Assembly (NCBI RefSeq): GCF_016862395.1 | Contig: NZ_BOMW01000045.1 | Coordinates: 1 to 64,000 of the forward strand | Direction: 5' to 3' | DNA: 64,000 nucleotides | From: Actinoplanes siamensis | GTDB taxonomy: Bacteria > Actinomycetota > Actinomycetes > Mycobacteriales > Micromonosporaceae | Shown here: positions 29,440-38,236 of the stretch, piece after piece | Layout of the letters: every line of letters begins with the position of its first letter | Position numbering within the stretch: the first letter of the stretch is position 1 | Notes under the pieces: model-generated | What the model saw: only the letters and a program-made list of their open reading frames with translations | Databases searched by the model: none | What the model was told of the DNA's origin: nothing | Made by a program: the position numbers and the translations under genes

Positions 29440-31290
29440 TCAGTCGAGGTAGAAGGGCGCGGTGGGCACGGTGTTGCCGGCCGGACTGCCGGACGGGTTC
29501 GGCCCGGCGAGCCGGTCCACGCCGATCAGGGTGGGCCGGGACAGTGCCTCCCAGGCCTTGCCGTCGAACGAGTAGGAGACGAACCGGGTGTACGCCCGGC
29601 CGCTGCTCGGGTTCGACTCCATCGGGTTCGCCGGGTAGACGCTCAGCGAGTCGACAGGCTTGTCACCGAGGTCGGACAGCCGGCCGGACTGCAGCGCGCC
29701 GTCGATGGACACGTCGACGATCGTCACCCGCTTGTCCGCCGACCGGACGCCGGCCACGGTCAGCCAGCCCTCGCTGTTGAAGCCGACCGCGCTGACCGAG
29801 CGCAGGTCGGCCGGGCGGATCTGCTGCGGGGTGCCCAGCGACGGCGTGTCGCCGCTGGTGTTGAGCGCCGCCCGGTACAGCTTGCCGTCCACCACCAGGG
29901 CCACCCGGCGGCCGTCCGGCGCCACCGCGACAGCCGTGATGTTCGTCCCCTGGCCGGTCCACGGGATCTGGTGGGCGGCGCCCTTTCCCGGAGCGAACGA
30001 GTACAGCTTGCCGCCGCCGGTGATCAGGCCGATCGCGCCACCGGCCGAGCCGTTGCGGGTGATCGCCCAGGCCGGCTCGCCGAGCGTGCCGGGCAGGTCG
30101 CCGACCGGCTGCAGGGCCGCCCGCGAGCCGGTCGGGGCGGCCGCCACCCGCAGCGAGTCGGCCTTGCCGTGGCTCACCACGGCCGCGAAGTTGTGCGTGA
30201 CCGAGGCGCTCATCGCGGCGGACCGGATGCCCTTGTTCTCCTCCGGCTCCAGCACCGGCGGCTGGGAGACCGCGCTGGGCGTCTCGGAGAGCCGGCGGAT
30301 CCTGCCGCCGTACACCACGAACTGCTCCGGCTCGGCAGGCATCCGGGCCACCCGGTTGCTGTTCAGGTAGTCCTCGTCGGAATACGACCCGGCATCCTGG
30401 TGGCCGACCGTGAGCACCAGCTCGGCGTCGGGCAGCAGCGGCCGCAGCGACCACTGCAGCTGCCGGCGCAGCCGGTCCAGCGCCTCGGCGGTCTCGGTGG
30501 CCGGCAACGCCTGGGTGCTCAGGGTGATCCGGTACTTGTTGTCGCTGACCTCGACGACCTTGCCGATCAGCGTGGTCCCGTCCGCCAGGTCGGAGACCGA
30601 CAGCCACGGGGCCGGGCCGTTGACCAACCAGTTCAGCACCGTGGTGGGCCGCTGCTCGGTGGGCACCGCGAGCGGCATGTACCGCACGTCGGGCACGAGC
30701 CAGGTGTAGTCGGTGTTCCAGAAGTAGATCGTCTGCTCTTCGTAGAAGTCGTTCAGCGCGCGGTCGTCGATCAGCAGGGCCGGCGGGGCCTCGGTGACGA
30801 ACAGGCCGTTCTCCCCCGCGACATGACCGACCTTGATCTTGTACGTGTCCTGGCGGGTCTCCGTCGCCGGCTCCAGCAGCCCGAACTTGTCGAGCGTGCC
30901 GACCCGCTCGTAGGTCAGCTCGACCACGTCGCTGCCCGGCGTGTTGAGCGGCTTGTCGACCAGGCGGATCACCGACAGCTCGTTGCCGCTGGGCTTGAAC
31001 TGGCGGGCCGCCTCCTTGGTCATGAACTTGCGCAGCCGGGCGGCCGCCGAGTCGAGGTCGCCGGCCGCTGCCTTCAGGTAGTAGTTCTGCACGAACAGCA
31101 CCGGATCGATGGACGCGCTCTCCCGGGTCACCTCGGTGCCGCCGTGCGCGTCGTTGGAGCTGGTGCCGGTGGACGGCCCGGGACCGGCCACGGTGACCCC
31201 GGTGTCGTCAGGTATCCCGCAGGCGCCGGTCAGCATCGCCACCAGCGCCACCACTGCCGGCAACGCGATCGCCGAGGAACGCCGTCGCAT
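29440..31290 (-). CDS. lpqB: Lipoprotein LpqB
   Basis: Predicted 616 residues. The signal peptide ends in the lipobox LTGAC, so it is an anchored lipoprotein. Residues about 50-230 form a GerMN-type domain (YYLKAAAGDL onward), the rest a beta-propeller-like domain (TAVAVAPDGRRVALVVDGKLYRA). LpqB binds the sensor MtrB outside the membrane in actinobacteria and tunes MtrAB signalling. Its ATG shares one base with the mtrB stop (TGATG), so the two are translationally coupled. Confidence 0.95.
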   Translation of the reverse strand: MRRRSSAIALPAVVALVAMLTGACGIPDDTGVTVAGPGPSTGTSSNDAHGGTEVTRESASIDPVLFVQNYYLKAAAGDLDSAAARLRKFMTKEAARQFKPSGNELSVIRLVDKPLNTPGSDVVELTYERVGTLDKFGLLEPATETRQDTYKIKVGHVAGENGLFVTEAPPALLIDDRALNDFYEEQTIYFWNTDYTWLVPDVRYMPLAVPTEQRPTTVLNWLVNGPAPWLSVSDLADGTTLIGKVVEVSDNKYRITLSTQALPATETAEALDRLRRQLQWSLRPLLPDAELVLTVGHQDAGSYSDEDYLNSNRVARMPAEPEQFVVYGGRIRRLSETPSAVSQPPVLEPEENKGIRSAAMSASVTHNFAAVVSHGKADSLRVAAAPTGSRAALQPVGDLPGTLGEPAWAITRNGSAGGAIGLITGGGKLYSFAPGKGAAHQIPWTGQGTNITAVAVAPDGRRVALVVDGKLYRAALNTSGDTPSLGTPQQIRPADLRSVSAVGFNSEGWLTVAGVRSADKRVTIVDVSIDGALQSGRLSDLGDKPVDSLSVYPANPMESNPSSGRAYTRFVSYSFDGKAWEALSRPTLIGVDRLAGPNPSGSPAGNTVPTAPFYLD

Positions 31291-32936
31291 CAGCTCACCT
31301 CCGCCGTGCGGTCCAGCGGGATCAGCGGCAGCGGGGCGGCGACCAGCCGGTCACCGGCCCGGACCGGCAGGGTGAGCCGGAACTGGGCGCCCTCGCCGGG
31401 CGCGCCCCACGCCTCCAGCCAGCCGCCGTGCAGCCGGGCGTCCTCCGCGCTGATCGACAGGCCCAGGCCGGTGCCGCCGGTCTGCCGGGCCCGGGACGGG
31501 TCGGCCCGCCAGAACCGGTTGAAAACGAGGCGCTCCTCGCCGGCCTTGAGCCCGATGCCGTGGTCGCGGACGGTGATCGCGACCGCGGCGTCGTCGGTGG
31601 CCATGGTGATCTGCACCGGCCGGGCCTCGCCGTGCTCGACCGCGTTGCCGACCAGGTTGCGCAGCACCCGCTCGACCCGGCGCGGGTCCACCTCGGCGAT
31701 CACCGGGGAGTCCGGCAGGTGCAGCTCGAGCTCCACGCCGACCCGCTCGGCCAGCCCGGTGAGCCGGTCGGCGACCCGGCGCACGATCGGGACCAGATCG
31801 GTGTGCTCGGCGTCCAGCGCGGCGAACCCGGCGTCGAACCGGCTGATCTCCAGCAGGTCGGTGAGCAGGTCCTCGAACCGGTCCAGTTCGGCCTGCAGCA
31901 GCTCGGCGCTGCGCGCCACGGCCGGGTCGAACTCCTCGCGCTCCGAGAAGATCAGATCGGCCGCCATCCGCACCGTGGTGAGCGGGGTGCGTAGTTCGTG
32001 CGACACGTCCGAGGTGAAGCGCCGCTGCAGCCGGGACATCTCCTCCAGCCGGACGATCTGCCGCTGCAGGTTGGCCGCCATCTGGTTGAACGCGGCGGCG
32101 AGCAGGGCCAGGTCGTCCTCGCCCTCCACCTTCATCCGCTGGTCCAGCAGGCCGGCCGAGAGACGCTGCGCGGTGCGCGCGGCCACCCGCACCGGGGTCA
32201 CCACCAGCCGGGTCACCAGGCCGGCCACCACGCCCAGCAGGATCACCAGGGCCAAGCCGGTGACCAGCACGGTGGTGCGGATCTGGTTGGCGGCGCGGTC
32301 CTCGGTGGTCAGCGGGACCGCGTAGTAGAGCTCGACGTGCCCGAACTTGGCCGGCACGGGCGACCCGTACACCAGGAACTTGGTCTGCCTGCCATTTATC
32401 CCGACCGTGCGGATCTGCTGCGCGACCTGCGCGTCGTCGGCGACCGAACGGATCATCGCCGGGGTGATCAGCTGGCCGGTGTCGACCGCCGGCACGGTCT
32501 GCGGCTCCAGCTCGGGGTAGTGCTGGGCGCGGATCGACACCACGGTGCCGCTGTCGCCGGCCTGGTCGCCGTCGTAGAGCTCGTTGACGGTCTCGCTGAT
32601 CGTGGCGGGCAGCTCCGGGTCATACGCCTGGGGGTGCACGGTGAGCTGCTGGGAGGCCCACACCACCTTGCGCTCCAGGGACGCCGAGACCTCGTCCTGG
32701 GCGCGGTTGAGCAGGATCTTGGCGCTCTGCGCCGCGACGAACCAGCCGAACGTGCCGACCAGCAGGCTGGACGCGAGCAGCGTCAGGGTCACCACGCGGA
32801 CCTGCAGCGAGCGGCGCCAGGAGCGGCGCACCGGCGCGGTGTACCTCTCCAGGCGGACGGCGACCACGCGCCAGGAGCGCCGCGCCACACGCAGGACGCG
32901 GCGCACGGGCAGGGGAAGCCAGGCCGGAGCGCGCAT
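31290..32936 (-). CDS. mtrB: Sensor histidine kinase MtrB
   Basis: Predicted 548 residues. Two membrane helices (LTLLASSLLVGTFGWFVAAQ and VLVTGLALVILLGVVAGLV) enclose an extracellular sensor of about 160 residues. HAMP follows, then HisKA with the phospho-accepting His in TSDVSHELRTPL, and HATPase motifs NLVGNAVEHG, DHGIGL and GTGLGLSI. It phosphorylates MtrA, controlling cell wall and division genes. It starts 29 bases after mtrA and overlaps lpqB by one base. Confidence 0.96.
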   Translation of the reverse strand: MRAPAWLPLPVRRVLRVARRSWRVVAVRLERYTAPVRRSWRRSLQVRVVTLTLLASSLLVGTFGWFVAAQSAKILLNRAQDEVSASLERKVVWASQQLTVHPQAYDPELPATISETVNELYDGDQAGDSGTVVSIRAQHYPELEPQTVPAVDTGQLITPAMIRSVADDAQVAQQIRTVGINGRQTKFLVYGSPVPAKFGHVELYYAVPLTTEDRAANQIRTTVLVTGLALVILLGVVAGLVTRLVVTPVRVAARTAQRLSAGLLDQRMKVEGEDDLALLAAAFNQMAANLQRQIVRLEEMSRLQRRFTSDVSHELRTPLTTVRMAADLIFSEREEFDPAVARSAELLQAELDRFEDLLTDLLEISRFDAGFAALDAEHTDLVPIVRRVADRLTGLAERVGVELELHLPDSPVIAEVDPRRVERVLRNLVGNAVEHGEARPVQITMATDDAAVAITVRDHGIGLKAGEERLVFNRFWRADPSRARQTGGTGLGLSISAEDARLHGGWLEAWGAPGEGAQFRLTLPVRAGDRLVAAPLPLIPLDRTAEVS

Positions 32937-32965
32937 AACGCGGCAAGGTTAGCCCCCCGCGGCGA

Positions 32966-33655
32966 CTAGCCGGTGCCCGCCTTGTAGCCGACACCCCGGA
33001 CCGTCAGGATGATCTCCGGCCGCTCGGGGTCCGGCTCGATCTTCGCCCGCAGCCGCTGCACGTGCACGTTGACCAGGCGGGTGTCGGCCGCGTGCCGGTA
33101 GCCCCAGACCTGCTCCAGCAGGACCTCGCGGGTGAAGACCTGACGGGGTTTGCGCGCCAGCGCGACCAGCAGGTCGAATTCCAGCGGGGTGAGCTTCACC
33201 TCTTCGCCGTCCCGGGACACGGTGTGCGCCGGCACGTCGATGTTGATCTGGTTGCCGGGCGGGCCGATGGTGAGCATCTCCGGCGCGGCGTCCTCGCCCC
33301 GGCGCAGCCGGGCCCGCATCCGGGCGACCAACTCCTTGGGCTTGAACGGCTTCACCACGTAGTCGTCGGCGCCGGACTCCAGGCCGAGCACCACGTCCAC
33401 GGTGTCGCTCTTCGCGGTGAGCATGACGATCGGGATGCCCGACTCGGCGCGGATCGCGCGGGCGACGTCGATGCCGCTCATCCCGGGGAGCATCAGATCC
33501 AGCAGGACGATGTCCGGGCGGTTCTCCCGGAAAGCGGCGAGCGCGCGTTCGCCGTCCGCCACGAACGAGGGCAGGAAACCCTCACTGCGCAGGACGATGC
33601 CGAGCATCTCGGCCAACGCGGGATCGTCGTCGACGACCAGTACCCGGGCTCTCAT
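32966..33655 (-). CDS. mtrA: Response regulator MtrA
   Basis: Predicted 229 residues. The receiver domain has the acidic pair VVDDDP, phospho-acceptor Asp53 in LLDLMLPG and the switch Lys in VKPFKP. The OmpR-type winged helix ends with RLVNVHVQRLRAKIEPDPE and GVGYKAG. MtrA is usually essential and controls division, wall and developmental genes; its known site is GTAACnnnnnGTAAC, which I did not find near here. I chose the ATG at 33655 because the receiver begins immediately (MRARVLVVDDD). Confidence 0.97.
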   Translation of the reverse strand: MRARVLVVDDDPALAEMLGIVLRSEGFLPSFVADGERALAAFRENRPDIVLLDLMLPGMSGIDVARAIRAESGIPIVMLTAKSDTVDVVLGLESGADDYVVKPFKPKELVARMRARLRRGEDAAPEMLTIGPPGNQINIDVPAHTVSRDGEEVKLTPLEFDLLVALARKPRQVFTREVLLEQVWGYRHAADTRLVNVHVQRLRAKIEPDPERPEIILTVRGVGYKAGTG

Positions 33656-33782
33656 GCGGTCCAATATTGCACTGTCCTCCCGGCCCCCGCGCCACCCGGG
33701 GGCGATCTTGCCCGGCAGCCTACGCGAAAAACCACCCTGCCCAGAAGGCACGAGGGGCCGGAAAACCTGGGAAAACAGAAGA

Positions 33783-33811
33783 ACGGGCGGTCCCGGTCCG
33801 GGACCGCCCGT
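33783..33811 (-). terminator. Perfect 14-bp hairpin after the DUF397 gene
   Basis: ACGGGCGGTCCCGG and its exact complement meet around one central base, 18 bases past the DUF397 stop. On the reverse strand it is followed by TTCTTCTGTTTT, so an intrinsic terminator is likely, insulating mtrA from the upstream pair. Confidence 0.75.
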
Positions 33812-33828
33812 GGCGCGCGAAACCGTCG

Positions 33829-34032
33829 TTACGCGCCGGGCCGGTCGAACTCTCCCGCGCGGACCCCGGCGACGAAACCGGTCCAGTCCTGCGTGTCGAA
33901 GCTGAGCACCGGGCCGGTGACGTCCTTGGAGTCGCGCACCATCACCGCTGCCGGAGTATTGGCGACCTCGACACAATGCCCAGCAGCGCCACTCCGGCTG
34001 CTCTTACGCCAAGTGATCGTGGCGTCCTGCAT
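33829..34032 (-). CDS. DUF397 domain protein
   Basis: Predicted 67 residues, essentially the whole DUF397 domain: ITWRKSSRSGAAGHCVEVA, VMVRDSKD, then WTGFVAGVRAGEFD. Such small proteins pair with Scr1/WhiJ-type XRE regulators in differentiating actinobacteria, and the partner gene lies 53 bases upstream here. The start at 34032 has GGGGAGA upstream; an in-frame ATG further out is unsupported. Biochemical activity of DUF397 proteins is uncertain; some pairs behave like toxin-antitoxin or developmental switches. Confidence 0.9.
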   Translation of the reverse strand: MQDATITWRKSSRSGAAGHCVEVANTPAAVMVRDSKDVTGPVLSFDTQDWTGFVAGVRAGEFDRPGA

Positions 34033-34085
34033 GGTTTCTCCCCTTCCATGGAAAATGCAGGTCCATTGGACCGCACCGCGGGGGT

Positions 34086-34955
34086 TCAACGAGCGAGACG
34101 ATCCCTCGTCTCAGCGATGACCGTTCGGCTCTCTTCTTTCGACAAAGCGCGTTCTCGCAGGTCATCAAAGGCATCCTGGTAAACGTCAATTTCCTCGGGC
34201 TTCACCCGGAAGTGACCGCCGGTCAACCCTTCGGAGTGCACGACCGGGTTACGCGTCCCGTCCGGGAACTCCAGCACCAGGAACGATTCGGTGAGTCCGG
34301 CGTGCGCGCCGGCCACGAACGGCAGGATCAGCACCTCGACGCCGGGCCGGTCGGTGGCCTCGTGCAGCCGGGTCAGCTGGCGGACCAGCACGTCCCGGCC
34401 GCCCACCTCGCGGCGCAGGACCCCCTCGTCCAGCACCACCCGCAGCGTCGCCGGGGGCTCGCGGGTGAACACCCGCTGGCGGTCCATCCGCACGTTGACC
34501 CGGCGCTGGATCACCTCGCTGTCCTCGACGTCGGCGCCGGTCTCGATCACCGCGCGGGCGTACTCGCTGGTCTGCAGCAGGCCCGGCATGACCTGGGCCT
34601 CCCACTGGGAGATCGAGATCGCCTCGCCCTCCAGGGCCAGGTACTCGTCGTACGGGTCGGTGACGAACGAGCGGTAGGACGTCCACCAGGCCCGGGCCCG
34701 GCCACGTTTGGCCAGGTCGCGCAGGCGGCCGCGGTCCTGGGCGGGAACGCCGTACAGGGTGAGCAGGCGGTCCAGGTCCGCCTCGGTGATCCCGGTGTGC
34801 GCCGTCTCGATCCGGCTCAGCTTCGACTCCGACCAGCCCAGCGCGGTAGCCACATCCACCGCCCGGCGCTCGCCACGGAGCCGGCGCAATTCGCCGCCGA
34901 GTTCCCGGCGCGCTGTCGATGTCGGCCTCGCCACGGAGCCACCATATCGGCGCAT
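34086..34955 (-). CDS. XRE-family regulator with DUF5753 (Scr1/WhiJ type)
   Basis: Predicted 289 residues. An N-terminal helix-turn-helix (DVATALGWSESKLSRIETAHTGI) is followed by the long C-terminal domain DUF5753 (EYLALEGEAISISQWEAQVMPGLLQTSEYARAVIE through GHFRVKPEEIDVYQDAFDDLRERAL). These regulators are numerous in Streptomyces and relatives and typically sit beside DUF397 genes, as here. The ATG at 34955 is taken; a GTG at 34934 is possible. Upstream lies about 1 kb without a convincing gene. Confidence 0.92.
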   Translation of the reverse strand: MRRYGGSVARPTSTARRELGGELRRLRGERRAVDVATALGWSESKLSRIETAHTGITEADLDRLLTLYGVPAQDRGRLRDLAKRGRARAWWTSYRSFVTDPYDEYLALEGEAISISQWEAQVMPGLLQTSEYARAVIETGADVEDSEVIQRRVNVRMDRQRVFTREPPATLRVVLDEGVLRREVGGRDVLVRQLTRLHEATDRPGVEVLILPFVAGAHAGLTESFLVLEFPDGTRNPVVHSEGLTGGHFRVKPEEIDVYQDAFDDLRERALSKEESRTVIAETRDRLAR

Positions 34956-36012
34956 CAATAGCCCATTGCAAGTTGCAGTGCCGATCGGTAAGGAAAGCGC
35001 GCTACTTCTCGGTTCGAACTCGGTGGCCGTGTGGAGTGTTTCCGCGACGATGACGGCCGTCGTTCCGCGGTGGCGGATGCCGGCTTTTCGCGATCAATGC
35101 CCAGGTAGAGGGCTTGCGGGGCCGCTCGGCGACGGGACGGTGACCGAATCCCGCCGCGCTCGGGCGGGGCTGGGGGGCCGCGTGGCCACGTGACGTAATC
35201 GTCATCCATACAGGTGACTAGTCGCGCCGGGCGCGCTGGCGGGACGGCGGCGTGATTCGTCACCGGCTGGCCGTCTTCGGCGGGTTTGTTGAGCGTGCGC
35301 CGTACGGCGGCCCCGCCGATCGAGGACAGCTCCGGGCCGCCGCAGCGGACCGGGCGCCGGAGCCCGCCATCGGGACGGCGGCCGGAGACGGGTTCGCGAC
35401 GGTTCCCACTGCGTGGGCACAGGGCCGGGCGGCCGGCGCCGCCCACGCTCCGGCGAGTGGTGACACGGCTATGACGTCCAACATTTCCGTGGTTCGCCGG
35501 CGCGCGCTCCGGACGGTCCGGAAAACGCGTGCCGGAGGGCCCTGGAAACAGACGGGTTCCGGGGGTTGCAACGGATCGGCGGAGCGTTGGCGAATGGCCG
35601 GCGGTTCGGTTCCCGGGTCGCCGGGGCGGGCCCGGCGACGAAAAAGCGTGAGGGTCGCCGGAAATGGCGTGTCATCGGCGGGTCACGTGGCCGCCACCGA
35701 TTCCGGAATCGGAGCGGAAAGGGCCGTGAAACAGACATCGGCCACCCCGGCGCCCGACCGTCCCGGAACCGGGCATCCGGAGATAGCGAACGGGGCGACA
35801 GGTCGAAACCCGCCGCCCCGTTCATCCCCCCGGTTTGGTACCGCGCGCGTCCGTGGGACCCCCCGATCACCAATGACGCTGCGTACTTATAGATTCACAC
35901 TCCGCACATGCGATGTCAAGGCATTTCCTGAAATTTCCGGCGCAAAGTGTGGCCGACGATCACGGAAAGCAGTCACCGCACCTATTCGGGCGACAATCGG
36001 ACACCCGATCGC
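34956..36012. other. Long region without a convincing gene
   Basis: About 1.06 kb between the Scr1-type gene and manA. Several open frames of 60-160 codons exist on both strands, but their translations are Arg/Pro/Gly-rich with no domain pattern, and no frame has a good ribosome site. Short self-complementary stretches such as CCGGACGGTCCGG (about 35509-35522) recur. It could hold promoters, a structured RNA or a decayed gene. Confidence 0.5.
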
Positions 36013-37197
36013 TCAGTCCGGGACGGCGGCCACGAACAGCGTGCCGGCGCCCGCGGCGGTCAGCCGGCCGGCGCCGGCCGGCGCGAAGGCGGCGGTGCCC
36101 GGCGGCAACGTCACAGGAGTCCCGTGGTCCTCACCGACGTGGACGTCCCCGGACACGCCGAGCAGGATCCGCGGCCCGCCACCGGGCAGCCTCACCGGCG
36201 GGCGGCTGCCGCTGAGCTCCACCCGGTACATCTCGAAGTCCGGCACCGGCACCCGCCAGGCGGTCACCCCGGGCTCGACCTGCGTACCGTGCAGCAGCGG
36301 ATCGTCAAGCGTCTCGAAGCGCAGCACCTTGAGCAGCTCGCCCACGTCCACCCGCTTCGGCGTCAGCCCGCCACGCAGCACGTTGTCGCTGGCCGCCATC
36401 AGCTCCACCCCGAGCCCGTGCAGGTAGGCGTGCAGGTTCCCGGCCGGCATCCAGAGCGCCTCGCCGGGAGCCAGGTGCACCAGGTTGAGCAGCAGCGCGA
36501 CCAGCACGCCGGGGTCACCGGGATAGTGGCCGGCCAGATCGATCGCGAGCCGGAAGGACTCGGCGTCCGGATGCGAATCGGGGAAGCCCGCGGCCGCGGC
36601 CACCACCGCGTCGATCAGTGCCGGCCGCTCCTCGGCCGGCCAGGTGAGCAGCAGGCGGACCGCCTCGGACAGGTCGCCGGCCCGCAGGACGGACACCACC
36701 GGCTCCAGCTGGGGCAGCGACAGCTCGGCGAGGACCCGCGCCGACACACCGGCCGGGCGGAAGCCGCAGAGCGCGTCGAACGGCGTCAGCGCGACAAGCA
36801 TCTCCGGCTTGTGGTTGGCGTCCGTGTAGTTCTTCGGCAGCGCGGGGTCGGCCTCCTGCCGGGCGAAAGCCTCGGCGGCGTACTTCAGATCGGGATGCGC
36901 CTGCAGGGACAGCGGCGCGCCGGCGGCCAAAACCTTCATCAGGTACGGCAGGCGGGGGCCGAAACGCTCGGCGACGGCCGGCCCGAGCTGGGCCCTCGGA
37001 TCGCTGTCGATCAGGGTGGTCAGGGTGACCGGCCCGTCCGGGCCCGGCACAGTGGACGGGTCACCCGGGTGCGCGCCGAGCCACAGCTCCGCCTCCGGCC
37101 CCTCGGTGGGGGCAGGGCGGCCCTGGAGTTCGGCGATCGCGGTCCGGGATCCCCAGGCGTACGGCCGGATTACTCCGGTCAGCGGATACACGGTCAT
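36013..37197 (-). CDS. manA: Mannose-6-phosphate isomerase, class I
   Basis: Predicted 394 residues. Type I PMI motifs are present: YAWGS, AELWLGAHP, the zinc ligands in LSLQAHPD and DANHKPEM, and PAGNLHAYLHGLGVELMAASDNVLRGGLTPKRVD with the active-site YLHG. It interconverts fructose-6-P and mannose-6-P. It is the last gene of manB, Trm112-like, SIS, CDF, manA, matching Rv3255c-Rv3257c. The ATG at 37197 is the only good start. Confidence 0.96.
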   Translation of the reverse strand: MTVYPLTGVIRPYAWGSRTAIAELQGRPAPTEGPEAELWLGAHPGDPSTVPGPDGPVTLTTLIDSDPRAQLGPAVAERFGPRLPYLMKVLAAGAPLSLQAHPDLKYAAEAFARQEADPALPKNYTDANHKPEMLVALTPFDALCGFRPAGVSARVLAELSLPQLEPVVSVLRAGDLSEAVRLLLTWPAEERPALIDAVVAAAAGFPDSHPDAESFRLAIDLAGHYPGDPGVLVALLLNLVHLAPGEALWMPAGNLHAYLHGLGVELMAASDNVLRGGLTPKRVDVGELLKVLRFETLDDPLLHGTQVEPGVTAWRVPVPDFEMYRVELSGSRPPVRLPGGGPRILLGVSGDVHVGEDHGTPVTLPPGTAAFAPAGAGRLTAAGAGTLFVAAVPD

Positions 37198-37273
37198 ACC
37201 CGGCAAATTAGCAGCCCGGAGACGCCGCCGGCGCCGCGGTGGCCCACGACGCCGGCGCTACGAACAGCAGGAG

Positions 37274-38236
37274 TCAGGCGATGACCGGCGGCGCGGACGC
37301 CACCGTCTCGTCGCCGGCCGCACGGGCCCGGAAAATGTCCGGCTCGATGTAGATCACCCGCGCGATCGGAACCGCCTCCCGGATCCGCACCTCGGTCTCG
37401 TCGATGTGCCGGGCCACCTCGGCCGCGGTCTCCGACCTCGGCACCGCGATCTTCAGGGCGACGAGCAACTCCTCCGGCCCCAGGTGCAGCGTCTTCATGT
37501 GGATGATCCGCTCGATGCCCGCGCCGGTCAGCACGGCCTGCTTGATCTTCTCGACCGTCTCCGGGTTGGCCCCCTCGCCGATCAGCAGGCTCTTGGTCTC
37601 GACAGCCAGGATCGCCGCGATCGCCACCAGCAGGACGCCGATCGCCGCGGTGCCGATGCCGTCCCAGATGCCGTTGCCGGTGATCAGCGTCATCCCCACG
37701 CCGAAGAGCGCGAGCACCAGGCCGACCAGGGCGCCGGCATCCTCCAGGAGCACCACCGGCAGCTCCGGCGCCTTCGCCCGGCGGACGTAGTCGACCCAGG
37801 AGGTCTTGCCGCGGGTCCGGTTCGACTCGGTGATCGCGGTGTAGAACGAGTAGCCCTCCAGCGCGATCGCGACCACCAGGACCGCGACCGGCACCCACTT
37901 CCATTCCTCGATCGGCTCCGGGTGCTGGATCTTGTGCCAGGCCTCGTAGAGCGCGAACAGGCCACCCACGCTGAACAGCACGATGGAGACGATGAACGCG
38001 TAGACGTAGCGCTCCCGCCCGTACCCGAACGGATGCTCCGGGGTGGCCTGCTTCTTCGACTGCTTGCCACCGATCAGCAGCAGCAGCTGGTTGCCGGAGT
38101 CGGCGACCGAGTGGATCGACTCGGCGAGCATGGACGACGAGCCGGTGAGCAACCAGGCACCGAACTTGGTGACAGCGATACCCAGGTTCGCGCTCAACGC
38201 CGCGATGATCGCCTTGGTGCCGCCCTCGGCGCTCAC
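37274..38236 (-). CDS. Cation diffusion facilitator (CDF) transporter
   Basis: Predicted 320 residues. The N-terminal membrane region has ALSANLGIAVTKFGAWLLTG and SIHSVADSGNQLLLLIGG (HxxxD metal site in TM2), then FIVSIVLFSVGGLFALYEAW, a TM5 LLEDAGALVGLVLALFG and a C-terminal ferredoxin-like metal-sensing domain. Substrate is not readable, Zn, Mn or Fe are typical. The GTG start overlaps the SIS gene stop by four bases, so a metal exporter is embedded in the mannose operon. Confidence 0.92.
   Translation of the reverse strand: MSAEGGTKAIIAALSANLGIAVTKFGAWLLTGSSSMLAESIHSVADSGNQLLLLIGGKQSKKQATPEHPFGYGRERYVYAFIVSIVLFSVGGLFALYEAWHKIQHPEPIEEWKWVPVAVLVVAIALEGYSFYTAITESNRTRGKTSWVDYVRRAKAPELPVVLLEDAGALVGLVLALFGVGMTLITGNGIWDGIGTAAIGVLLVAIAAILAVETKSLLIGEGANPETVEKIKQAVLTGAGIERIIHMKTLHLGPEELLVALKIAVPRSETAAEVARHIDETEVRIREAVPIARVIYIEPDIFRARAAGDETVASAPPVIA

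Noticed and set aside
34955..35446. Open frames in the 34.9-36 kb gap
   Set aside because: No domain pattern, no ribosome site, composition typical of shadow frames.
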